NCBI GenBank assembly: GCA_002434245.1
Contig: DJJR01000005.1
Coordinates: forward strand, 1-28,540
Origin: Pelosinus fermentans
GTDB lineage: Bacteria; Bacillota; Negativicutes; DSM-13327
DNA length: 28,540 bases
Reading direction: 5' to 3'
The translations under genes were made by a program, and so were the position numbers. Each line of letters starts with the position of its first letter. The first letter of the stretch is position 1. The notes under the pieces are model-generated. The model had not been told where the DNA came from. It saw nothing but the letters and a program-made list of their open reading frames with translations, and did not search any database. Below are positions 7,301 through 14,183 of this stretch, piece by piece.

Positions 7301-8560
7301 TTATGGAAATATTCCTCGAAGTTTCTTCGCGTTAACCACCCGGCTAAGTGCCACCATATAGGCTGCGATTCGTATTGATACTCCTTTCTCAATGTGAACT
7401 TGCCAAACTTCTTCAAAAGCCTTTTTCATAACCTTCTCTAAGTTATTATTAATATAACTTTCATCCCACATAAAAGATTGTGCATTTTGTACCCATTCAA
7501 AATAGGAAACCACAACACCTCCCGCATTTGCTAAAATATCTGGAATCACAACAATACCCTTTTTGTGAAGAATTTCATCCGCATAGGTTGTAATCGGACC
7601 ATTCGCAGCTTCAATAATAATCCGTGCTTGTATGGTTGCAACATTTTCTTCTTTTATTTGATTTTCCAGTGCTGCCGGTACCAGTACATCCACGTCTAAA
7701 GCCAATAATTTTTCATTAGAAATCAGTTCCATACCAGCTTCTTTATACCCTGCCAGCAGGCGATTATTTCTTTCCGAATATGCAATGGCAGCTCCTACAT
7801 TAATTCCTTCTTTTTTATAAAGAGCGCAGGAAGAATCACTAATTGCCACTACTTTTAATCCTTCCTCCTGTAAAAGCTTTGCAGCTATACTTCCCACGTT
7901 CCCAAACCCTTGCACTGCGACTGTCATGCTTTCCTTTTTAAAGCCTATCTTCTCTAAAAAGTTTAATAATGTCAACATGACACCTCGTCCTGTCGCTTCT
8001 TTTCTTCCTAATGAACCGCCAATTTCAACAGGCTTACCTGTTACAATCCCTGGTACTGCGTAACCTTTTAACATACTAAAGGTATCCATAATCCAGGCCA
8101 TCACTTTTCCGTCCGTGTTGACATCAGGTGCAGGTATATCCCGCTCGGGTCCTATAATGGGTAAAATCATTGCTGTATAACGTCTTGCCATTCGTTTTAG
8201 TTCCGCTTCACTCATTTTGGTAGGATTGCATTTTATGCCGCCTTTTGCCCCACCATAGGGGATATTTACTACTGCGCATTTCCATGTCATCCAAGCAGCC
8301 AATGCTTTTACCTCATCTAGATCCGCTTTGGGATGGAATCGAATGCCTCCTTTACAAGGTCCCCTGGTACTGTTATGCTGAACCCGATACCCAGTAAATA
8401 TTTCCGTATGTCCATCATCCATAACCACTGGAACCGATACTACTAATTCTCTTTCAGAATGCCGCAATGTAACGTAGTCATTTTCAGATAAACCAAGTCT
8501 TTTTGCTGCATCATCTAGAACATCAAGCATATTTTGAAAAGGATTATATTTTTTTGACAT
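7301..8560 (-). CDS. gdhA: Glutamate dehydrogenase (Glu/Leu/Phe/Val dehydrogenase family)
   Basis: This 419-residue enzyme catalyses reversible oxidative deamination of glutamate to 2-oxoglutarate and ammonia. The N-terminal domain shows RGPCKGGIRFHP and the catalytic lysine Lys106 in YGGAKGGIKCNP; the Rossmann domain has GFGNVGS (218-224), and an acidic residue (SDSS, about 242) at the end of the second strand favours NAD over NADP. The length fits the small hexameric RocG/GudB-type enzymes. AGGAGG stands eight bases before the ATG. It is transcribed from a sigma-54-type promoter at 8600-8615 and is divergent from a LysR regulator, so its expression probably responds to amino-acid supply. 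No clear terminator follows it. A catabolic role is likely, as for the sigma-54-controlled rocG of Bacillus. Confidence 0.93.
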   Translation of the reverse strand: MSKKYNPFQNMLDVLDDAAKRLGLSENDYVTLRHSERELVVSVPVVMDDGHTEIFTGYRVQHNSTRGPCKGGIRFHPKADLDEVKALAAWMTWKCAVVNIPYGGAKGGIKCNPTKMSEAELKRMARRYTAMILPIIGPERDIPAPDVNTDGKVMAWIMDTFSMLKGYAVPGIVTGKPVEIGGSLGRKEATGRGVMLTLLNFLEKIGFKKESMTVAVQGFGNVGSIAAKLLQEEGLKVVAISDSSCALYKKEGINVGAAIAYSERNNRLLAGYKEAGMELISNEKLLALDVDVLVPAALENQIKEENVATIQARIIIEAANGPITTYADEILHKKGIVVIPDILANAGGVVVSYFEWVQNAQSFMWDESYINNNLEKVMKKAFEEVWQVHIEKGVSIRIAAYMVALSRVVNAKKLRGIFP

Positions 8561-8599
8561 TCATTGTGCCTCCTATTATTATATTGGAGTAAAATTCCA

Positions 8600-8615
8600 T
8601 GCAAATTCCGTGCCC
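8600..8615 (-). promoter_or_regulatory. Sigma-54 (-24/-12) promoter of gdh
   Basis: The minus strand reads GGGCACGGAATTTGCA, one mismatch from TGGCACG-N4-TTGCA, with exact GG-N10-GC spacing. It lies 40 bases upstream of the gdh start codon, giving a predicted start near 8589. Confidence 0.75.
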
Positions 8616-8748
8616 TTTGCAATATTTTGTATTTATTATTAACTCCCCCTCTTCCCCCCTTCAACGTCAATGAATTGCGGTAATATTCAGAATATAACTT
8701 TGAAAAAGACTCTTGCGATGAAGAATTCAACTGTGCCATATATTTTGC

Positions 8749-8777
8749 TTGTTGAATATTCCTGGTTCTTATACTAT
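8749..8777 (+). promoter_or_regulatory. Probable sigma-70 promoter of the LysR gene
   Basis: TTGTTG (8749-8754) and TACTAT (8772-8777) are spaced by 17 bases and point to the LysR gene 70 bases downstream. The site lies about 135 bases upstream of the divergent gdh promoter, in the region where a LysR protein would bind. Confidence 0.5.
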
Positions 8778-8848
8778 CATTGAAATAGCCAAGGATAAAT
8801 TGAAAAGATTGAACAGGGCCATTCGATTTTATTGAAGGTGATAACAAT

Positions 8849-9754
8849 ATGGAACTTCGTCAGCTTAAGACTTTCCTAACAATAGCCAAATTAGGTACTT
8901 TCACGAAAGCCGCTCATTTTTTAGGCTACACTCCCTCTACCGTAACGACTCATATTCAATTACTAGAAAAAGAATTGAATCTAATATTACTTGAAAGGCT
9001 AGGTCAACAAATCACATTGACAAAACACGGCCAGGAATTCTATGATTATGCTGACAAAATTGTAAGGCTGGAATGTGAATCTAAGAGTGCTCTGCATAAA
9101 TCTCATATTCCCTCTGGTCCTTTAACCATAGGAATGTCAGAATCTCTATGTGTATTTCGAATGACAGCATTAATCAAAGAGTTTAATTTACTCTATCCCA
9201 CTGTAGAATTGAATATCAAAGTGGGCATCAGTAGTGATTTTCGTGCTTTGCTGCGAAAAAATATACTTGATCTAGCTTTTTTTCTTGAACCCTCCTTTTC
9301 CGATCCTGAATTAACTTACGCCTTATTATGGCCTGAACCAATTGCTCTTCTTTCTTCCCCTTCCCATGTTCTTACTAAGCTGGAAGAAGTAGAACCTAAG
9401 CACCTTAGAGATCAGACGCTCGTCCTTGTTGAATCAGGCAGTCATTATCGGCTTGCACTAGAAAAGGATTTAGAACATGCGGGTATACGCTTAAAAGCAG
9501 TCCTGGAAATAGGCCAAATAGAGGTAATTAAACAGCTGGTAATACATAATTCAGGCATAACCCTTCTCCCTTTAATCTCTGTGCAAAAAGAAATACAAGC
9601 AGGAGAGCTTGTCGTTCTTCCTTGGAGAGGAACAGAAGTTCAGATGAATGCTTTTTTGGTGTATCATAAAAATAAGTGGCTTAATGATTCCATGAAAGCG
9701 TTCATGACTCTTGTCCGCAAAGAAAAAAAAATGATCTATGCTAACTTGAAATAA
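8849..9754 (+). CDS. LysR-family transcriptional regulator
   Basis: This 301-residue protein has an N-terminal winged helix-turn-helix (residues 1-60: MELRQLKTFLTIAKLGTFTKAA, then PSTVTTHIQLLEKEL) and a C-terminal periplasmic-binding-protein-like effector domain (from about residue 90, GPLTIGMSESLCVFRM). GAAGGTG precedes the ATG. It is divergent from gdh, with 288 bases between, the classic arrangement for a LysR protein controlling its neighbour. The effector cannot be named; a nitrogen or amino-acid signal is a fair guess from context. That gdh also has a sigma-54 promoter would make the LysR protein a second layer of control or a repressor. The gene ends before a terminator shared with the convergent metalloregulator. 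Confidence 0.9.
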   Translation: MELRQLKTFLTIAKLGTFTKAAHFLGYTPSTVTTHIQLLEKELNLILLERLGQQITLTKHGQEFYDYADKIVRLECESKSALHKSHIPSGPLTIGMSESLCVFRMTALIKEFNLLYPTVELNIKVGISSDFRALLRKNILDLAFFLEPSFSDPELTYALLWPEPIALLSSPSHVLTKLEEVEPKHLRDQTLVLVESGSHYRLALEKDLEHAGIRLKAVLEIGQIEVIKQLVIHNSGITLLPLISVQKEIQAGELVVLPWRGTEVQMNAFLVYHKNKWLNDSMKAFMTLVRKEKKMIYANLK

Positions 9755-9776
9755 GATAATAGGGCTGTCATAAAAA

Positions 9777-9815
9777 AATATCCCTATTCTCAAATTTGCT
9801 AAGAATAGGGATATT
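9777..9815 (-). terminator. Intrinsic terminator between the LysR and MntR-like genes
   Basis: A perfect 14-bp stem (9777-9790 with 9802-9815) is followed on the minus strand by a run of T, ending the metalloregulator transcript; it may also stop the convergent LysR transcript. Confidence 0.85.
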
Positions 9816-9820
9816 GTACA

Positions 9821-10249
9821 TCATTTTTCTTCCTTCTTTTCTTGATTCATTACGTGCTCCAAAAAAATTGTATAACATTCCGTATGATCTTGCATAAATT
9901 TTACAAGCAATTGAATCGATTTGATCGTTTCTTTGGAAAGATAATGCTCCATAGCTTCTGCCTCTGCTGCTATATCACAATCAGCGCAAATCAAAGTGAG
10001 AAATTCCTGCAATATCTTATTTCTCTCGACTAAGAAATTTCCGGTTTTTTTCCCTTTATCTGTTAGATCAATAATGCCGTAGCGTTGATAATCTATATAT
10101 TGTCCAGCTTTTAATTTACGTAACGCTTTACTTACAGAGGGCAGCGATACATTCAATTTTCGGCTTATATCGGTAACCCGAACAATATCATTATATAAAG
10201 AAAAGCGATATAATTCTTCTAAATAATCTTCCAAACTGGGTGATAGCAT
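9821..10249 (-). CDS. DtxR/MntR-family metal-dependent regulator
   Basis: This 142-residue protein matches the length and layout of Bacillus MntR: a winged helix (MLSPSLEDYLEELYRF... VTDISRKLNVSLPSVSKALRKL) and an all-helical dimerisation domain, without the SH3-like third domain of DtxR. Manganese ligands equivalent to MntR Asp8, Glu11, Glu99, Glu102 and His103 are present (Asp8, Glu11, Glu98, Glu101, His102), but the position of MntR His77 is Asn77 (LVERNKIL). Two cysteines (Cys88, Cys91, ICADCDI) lie in the adjoining loop. The family binds Mn(II) or Fe(II) and represses metal uptake genes; no transporter is adjacent, so its targets are elsewhere. The gene stands alone, divergent from the c-di-GMP riboswitch unit. 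Confidence 0.88.
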   Translation of the reverse strand: MLSPSLEDYLEELYRFSLYNDIVRVTDISRKLNVSLPSVSKALRKLKAGQYIDYQRYGIIDLTDKGKKTGNFLVERNKILQEFLTLICADCDIAAEAEAMEHYLSKETIKSIQLLVKFMQDHTECYTIFLEHVMNQEKKEEK

Positions 10250-10414
10250 AACAGCCGCCTCCCATACGTTAGAAACCCACTATTTATTTCTATGAAAATA
10301 TCGTAAAAAATATACCAATCTCTACATAAACCCTTCTCTATAAATTATTTTTTATTTTTCTTCAAAATATGACATAATTCGCCCTTTTTATATGGTATCA
10401 TTTTGCTTTAATAC

Positions 10415-10420
10415 TATAAT
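10415..10420 (+). promoter_or_regulatory. Probable -10 box for the c-di-GMP riboswitch transcript
   Basis: A perfect TATAAT lies about 26 bases before the riboswitch; no good -35 box is present at 16-18 bases upstream. The rest of the AT-rich stretch 10250-10400 shows no gene. Confidence 0.45.
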
Positions 10421-10445
10421 TATTCTTATTTTCTTAAATTATATA

Positions 10446-10524
10446 TTGGCAAACTTACTGAAAGGTAAGGACGCAAAGCTATAGGGTCTAAGGATTTACA
10501 ATCTATGATCGCCACGCTGCATAT
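10446..10524 (+). ncRNA. Cyclic di-GMP-I (GEMM) riboswitch
   Basis: The plus strand shows the GEMM-I core in order: TTGGCAAAC, a hairpin closed by the GAAA-type loop (CTTAC-TGAAAG-GTAAG), the invariant GGACGCAAAGC (10469-10479), GGGTCTAAGG (10484-10493) and the 3' strand ATGATCGCCACGCTGC. An intrinsic terminator follows at 10534-10567, and the regulated gene is an HD-GYP protein. Bases ATATGA just after the aptamer can pair with TCATAT in the terminator loop, a possible switching element. Confidence 0.88.
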
Positions 10525-10533
10525 GATGAAAAG

Positions 10534-10567
10534 CTTAACTGCCTCATATCTGCGGTTAAGTTTTTTT
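10534..10567 (+). terminator. Expression-platform terminator of the c-di-GMP riboswitch
   Basis: A 9-bp stem (10534-10542 with 10552-10560) is followed by seven T residues. It lies between the aptamer and the HD-GYP gene, so c-di-GMP presumably decides whether transcription continues. Confidence 0.85.
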
Positions 10568-10641
10568 GTGTGATTTCTCTTCATCGTATATACTAACAGG
10601 CATGTATTGCTGATTTTTTTGAAAATAAAGGAGCTTTCATT

Positions 10642-11709
10642 TTGCGACAGATTAGGTTAACGGAAGTACACCCTGGTATGATATTAGCACGAAACCTTTA
10701 CAGCAGAAAAGGACATATCCTGCTTGCTTCAGGAGTCAGGCTAACGGAAGTCTACCTTCACAAGTTACGAAGGTTGAAAGTAAAAACTCTCTTTATTCAC
10801 GACGAAAGATATGAAGATATAGCGATTCCAGAATATTTATCTGTAGAAACTCAGCAGCGAGCCTTCTCTATATTAAGTTCCACTATGGAAAAAATTCATA
10901 ATAAAGAAGCCTTTGCCATAGACGATATCAGTTCTATTGCTTCTGATATCGTTGAAGAATTAATTATTCAACCTGCTATAAGCATCCAATTAACTGGAAT
11001 TGCAACTCATGATGACTACACCTTAGATCACTCCTTAAATTGTGCTATTTATGCTGCTCTATTGGCTTATTCTTGTAGTTTTTCCATTCCTCAAATCAAA
11101 GAAATCACCTGTGGTGCCCTGCTTCACGATGTCGGTAAATTGAACGTCGATAAAAAAATCATCAATAAACCGGATCGCTTAACAGAAAAAGAATTTGGCA
11201 TCATTAAGCAGCATCCACAATCTGGATTTAATTTATTGGTGAAAAAACGCTGGGAGCTGTCAAGCCTTGTTGCTCACATGGCATGGCAGCATCACGAAAA
11301 AATAGATGGCACTGGATACCCGCGAGGACTCCAGGGCGAAGAAATTCTAAATTATGCTCGTTTATTGGCAATTACCGACGTGTATGAAGCGATTACAGGG
11401 TGCCGTCCATACCGTAAAGCTATGAATTTGGAAGAGGCATATGATATTATTCGCTCTGGTTTAGGAACTGCTTTTGACGAGCATTTCGGCAAAATATTCT
11501 TATCTAAAATGGCCTTGTATTTTCCAGGAATGGAGGTCCTGCTAAATACAGGAGAAAAGGCTATTGTAGTCTCTTTATTAGAGAATACCCCTCGACATCC
11601 GATAATTCGTCTTATTGCCTATCCTGATGGAACCGCCTATTCCCCGCCTATCGAGATTAACCTGGCAGAAAATCCTCATCTTTCCATTGTAAACACATCC
11701 TATATCTAA
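10642..11709 (+). CDS. HD-GYP domain protein, probable c-di-GMP phosphodiesterase
   Basis: This 355-residue cytoplasmic protein begins at TTG, eight bases after AAAGGAG; the N-terminus aligns with that of the second HD-GYP protein at 27255, which confirms the start. An N-terminal region of about 120 residues (MRQIRLTEVHPGMILARNLY) precedes a complete HD-GYP domain: HD at 162-163, HHE at 217-219, DGTGYP at 222-227 and the ITDVYEAITGCRPYR motif. HD-GYP enzymes hydrolyse c-di-GMP to pGpG or GMP at a di- or trinuclear metal centre. The gene is controlled by a c-di-GMP-I riboswitch in its leader, which implies feedback control of the second messenger by its own sensor RNA. A bidirectional terminator follows the stop directly. 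Confidence 0.93.
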   Translation: MRQIRLTEVHPGMILARNLYSRKGHILLASGVRLTEVYLHKLRRLKVKTLFIHDERYEDIAIPEYLSVETQQRAFSILSSTMEKIHNKEAFAIDDISSIASDIVEELIIQPAISIQLTGIATHDDYTLDHSLNCAIYAALLAYSCSFSIPQIKEITCGALLHDVGKLNVDKKIINKPDRLTEKEFGIIKQHPQSGFNLLVKKRWELSSLVAHMAWQHHEKIDGTGYPRGLQGEEILNYARLLAITDVYEAITGCRPYRKAMNLEEAYDIIRSGLGTAFDEHFGKIFLSKMALYFPGMEVLLNTGEKAIVVSLLENTPRHPIIRLIAYPDGTAYSPPIEINLAENPHLSIVNTSYI

Positions 11710-11766
11710 CGATAGAAAATAGAGGGAATCCTTGTATACATCAAGGACTCCCTCTATTTTCTATCG
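11710..11766. terminator. Long bidirectional terminator between HD-GYP and ptb
   Basis: An almost perfect hairpin: 18 outer base pairs (11710-11727 with 11749-11766) plus an inner 6-bp stem (11729-11734 with 11742-11747). Its arms contain T- and A-runs on opposite sides, suiting the two convergent genes that end on either side. Confidence 0.85.
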
Positions 11767-11778
11767 TTCTTTCCCATT

Positions 11779-12681
11779 CTACCCTAATGGCTTGACTAAA
11801 CAAGCCAAGGCAATGGAATTCATCTTTCCCTCTGGTGCCTCGGATCGTGAAGTCATGACGATGGGGTGTGTTGCCCCTAGGACAATACCTGCCATTTTAC
11901 TTTTAGCAAAATAAATCAGAGACTTTCCTAAGGCATTGCCAGTCTCAATATTAGGTACCATAATTAGATCAACATTGCCTGCTATTTTGCTGTCAATCCC
12001 TTTGTGCTGCGCTGCTTTTTGACTTACTGCCACATCAAGGGCAATCGGTCCTTCTATCAGACTAGCAGGTAAATCCCCATTGCTTCTCATCTCTACTAAA
12101 ATCTTAGCATCTAAAGTAGCAGGCATTTTTTCATTAACTATTTCATTGGCTGTAAGCAATGCTACATTAGGAACCATGATTCCCATTCCATGCAGTGCCA
12201 ATATTGCATTCACCAAGATCTGCTTCTTTTCAAATAAGGTAGGAGCAATATTCATACCTCCATCAGTAATAAATAAAAGTTTTTTCTGACCTGGAATCTC
12301 AAAAGCACCTAAATGACTTAATAGCCTTCCAGTACGAAGCCCTTCCCCTTTATGCAATACTGCTCGTAAAAAGTCACTGCTATTTACTAATCCCTTCATC
12401 AGCACTTGAGCTTGACCGTTCTTTACTAAAGAAACAGCTTGCACTACTGCCTTGCCAGTGTTTGCCTCATGCAAAATTGGCGTGTCAGCAGATAAACCAA
12501 CCTCTTTCATTAAAGGCTCAATAAGAGCAGTATCTCCTACTAAAACAGCCTCAGCAATCCCTGCCTCTTGAGCCAGTTTGACAGCTGCCAAGACTCCTTT
12601 ATCCTGTGCTACAGCAACACTAATCCTGATTAAAGAACGATTTTTGATTTCAGCTATGATTTCATGATAATTAGAATACAA
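11779..12681 (-). CDS. ptb: Phosphate butyryltransferase (phosphotransbutyrylase)
   Basis: This 300-residue protein exchanges CoA of an acyl-CoA for phosphate, giving acyl phosphate for the adjacent butyrate kinase. The start is the TTG at 12681 (MYSNYHEII), because AGGAGG lies seven bases before it; an in-frame ATG at 12708 would place that ribosome binding site inside the gene. Family features include LVGDTALIEPL, VLMKGLVNSSDFLRAVL and the C-terminal GATHPIVMTSRSEAPEGK. The enzymes of this family accept butyryl-CoA and often branched or propionyl groups, so the physiological substrate is open. It is downstream of buk, about 48 bases from its stop, the reverse of the ptb-buk order of many Clostridium species. 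The gene ends at the shared bidirectional terminator. Confidence 0.92.
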   Translation of the reverse strand: MYSNYHEIIAEIKNRSLIRISVAVAQDKGVLAAVKLAQEAGIAEAVLVGDTALIEPLMKEVGLSADTPILHEANTGKAVVQAVSLVKNGQAQVLMKGLVNSSDFLRAVLHKGEGLRTGRLLSHLGAFEIPGQKKLLFITDGGMNIAPTLFEKKQILVNAILALHGMGIMVPNVALLTANEIVNEKMPATLDAKILVEMRSNGDLPASLIEGPIALDVAVSQKAAQHKGIDSKIAGNVDLIMVPNIETGNALGKSLIYFAKSKMAGIVLGATHPIVMTSRSEAPEGKMNSIALACLVKPLG

Positions 12682-12729
12682 AAGACAACCTCCTAAAAGA
12701 TCTGCCAATATCAGAACTGTTTATTCCTT

Positions 12730-13818
12730 TTATACTGAATACATCTGCGCTTCTTCTTCGCCTCGAATTACTCTTAAAGTTCCAAATGCCAATGCTTCTA
12801 ACTCTTCTTCCCCTGGTATTACAATTATAGGAGCAATAAACTGCACTCGGCTTTTAATAGCGTTAACAATAGGTTCTGAATGAGCAATTCCCCCAGTTAG
12901 AATAATACACTCCACTTGACCTGACAATACAGTAGCCATTCCCCCAATTTCTTTTGCTACTTGGTAGGAAAGAGCTTCCAATACCAAGCTAGCCTCCTCA
13001 TTTCCATGAGCGGCCATAGAAAAAGCTTCCCGAATATCGGCAGTACCAAGATAAGCATACATTCCACCTTTATGATTGAGTATCTCTTTTAATTCATCAA
13101 AGGTGTAAGTACCAGAAAAAGCAAGTCTTAAAAACTGTCCTACCGGCAGCCCCCCACAACGATCAGGAGAAAGAGGTCCCTCCTCTTTCGGATTATTGAC
13201 GTCAATCATTCTTCCCAGCTTGTGAGGTGTTACAGAAATTCCTGTCCCTAAATGAGCCACAATCAGATTCATCTCTTCATATTTTTTCCCAAGCTGCTTT
13301 GCTACTTTACGAGCTACAGCCTTCGTATTTAATGCATGAGACAAGCTAATCCTTGGCAAATCAGGCAGACCGGATATCCTTGCCACAGGTTCCATCTCAT
13401 CCACAGAAACAGGATCTACAATATAGGAAGGAATTTTTAAAAATTCGGCTAACCCATAAGCCATGACAGCCCCTAAATTAGAAGCATGTTCACCTCTTTT
13501 AGCTTCTCTTAAATCATTCACCATCTCTTGCGTAATTTCATAGGTTCCGCCTTTAAGAGGCTTTAATATCCCCCCACGGGCTGCAACTGCATTAAATGTA
13601 GAAAGGTCAATCTGTTCTACTGCTAATTGTTCTAAAATAATTCGTAAACGATACTCATACTGATCTAACAATTTCACAAATGGACTGGTGTCGGCAGCAA
13701 AATGTTCCACAGTCCTTTTGATAAGCAGCGTTTCTCCATCATATACAGCAAATTTTGTAGAAGTTGCTCCAGGGTTAATCACTAAGATTCTCTCTTTTAA
13801 CAGGCAATTATCAACCAT
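12730..13818 (-). CDS. buk: Butyrate kinase
   Basis: This 362-residue member of the acetate/propionate/butyrate kinase family makes ATP from acyl phosphate in the cytoplasm. The phosphate-binding motif of the ASKHA fold is at the start (ILVINPGATSTKFAVYDGE); further signatures are VAARGGILKPLKGGTYEI, SLSHALNTKAVARK, VAHLGTGISVTPH and the second nucleotide-binding segment ILTGGIAHSEPIV. The length is typical for Buk (about 355-360). A GGAGGGGG ribosome binding site precedes the ATG. It forms an operon with ptb and supplies substrate-level phosphorylation for acyl-CoA-based fermentation. A 12-bp inverted repeat lies just upstream in the leader (13839-13882). Confidence 0.94.
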   Translation of the reverse strand: MVDNCLLKERILVINPGATSTKFAVYDGETLLIKRTVEHFAADTSPFVKLLDQYEYRLRIILEQLAVEQIDLSTFNAVAARGGILKPLKGGTYEITQEMVNDLREAKRGEHASNLGAVMAYGLAEFLKIPSYIVDPVSVDEMEPVARISGLPDLPRISLSHALNTKAVARKVAKQLGKKYEEMNLIVAHLGTGISVTPHKLGRMIDVNNPKEEGPLSPDRCGGLPVGQFLRLAFSGTYTFDELKEILNHKGGMYAYLGTADIREAFSMAAHGNEEASLVLEALSYQVAKEIGGMATVLSGQVECIILTGGIAHSEPIVNAIKSRVQFIAPIIVIPGEEELEALAFGTLRVIRGEEEAQMYSV

Positions 13819-13838
13819 AATCCCCCTCCAGATACTAG

Positions 13839-13882
13839 TACCTTGTCAGCCATTATCCTACCGTTTTAAAGCTGACAAGGTA
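13839..13882 (-). promoter_or_regulatory. Inverted repeat in the buk leader
   Basis: TACCTTGTCAGC (13839-13850) and its exact complement GCTGACAAGGTA (13871-13882) flank a 20-base loop, ending 20 bases from the buk start codon. It may be an operator or an RNA hairpin that affects buk translation; it has no T-run. The remainder of 13883-14040 shows no gene. Confidence 0.45.
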
Positions 13883-14040
13883 TTAGGTAATATTCACAAT
13901 AAATATCTTAACATTCAGACTTCTTTCTCACTATATATTTCCTTATTCTTTCAAAATATCCTGCTAACTAACTCTATTCTCTCTATATACTTTTTAGAAA
14001 GAAGAAAAACGCTACGTGTCCTTTAAAACATAGAAAGTAA

Positions 14041-14142
14041 ACCGAACCACAGAGGCGCAGAGAACACTGAGAAAAGATAGATAGGGTTAAAAAACTCTGT
14101 GTTCAACGTTCCCTTAAACTTATAAATTCTTATCCTAAAATA
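14041..14142. repeat. Dispersed CAGAG repeat copy with conserved tail
   Basis: Begins with the CAGAG module (ACCGAACCACAGAGGCGCAG at 14041-14060, continuing to about 14075), then a partly decayed complementary arm (AACTCTGTGTTC) and the tail TTCCCTTAAACTTATAAATT, shared with the copy near 6822-6860. It lies between the lysA terminator and the buk promoter region. Confidence 0.7.
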
Positions 14143-14147
14143 AAGAA

Positions 14148-14167
14148 CAGACAGGTATACCTGTCTG
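14148..14167 (-). terminator. Intrinsic terminator of lysA
   Basis: A perfect 20-base palindrome CAGACAGGTATACCTGTCTG followed on the minus strand by TTCTTTATTTT, 16 bases after the lysA stop. Confidence 0.75.
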
Positions 14168-14183
14168 CTCTAAACATCATTCT

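Noticed and set aside
8515..8847. Open frame of 110 codons on the minus strand upstream of gdh
   Set aside because: It covers the gdh promoter region and the start of gdh in another frame, has low-complexity composition and no ribosome binding site; it is a chance frame.
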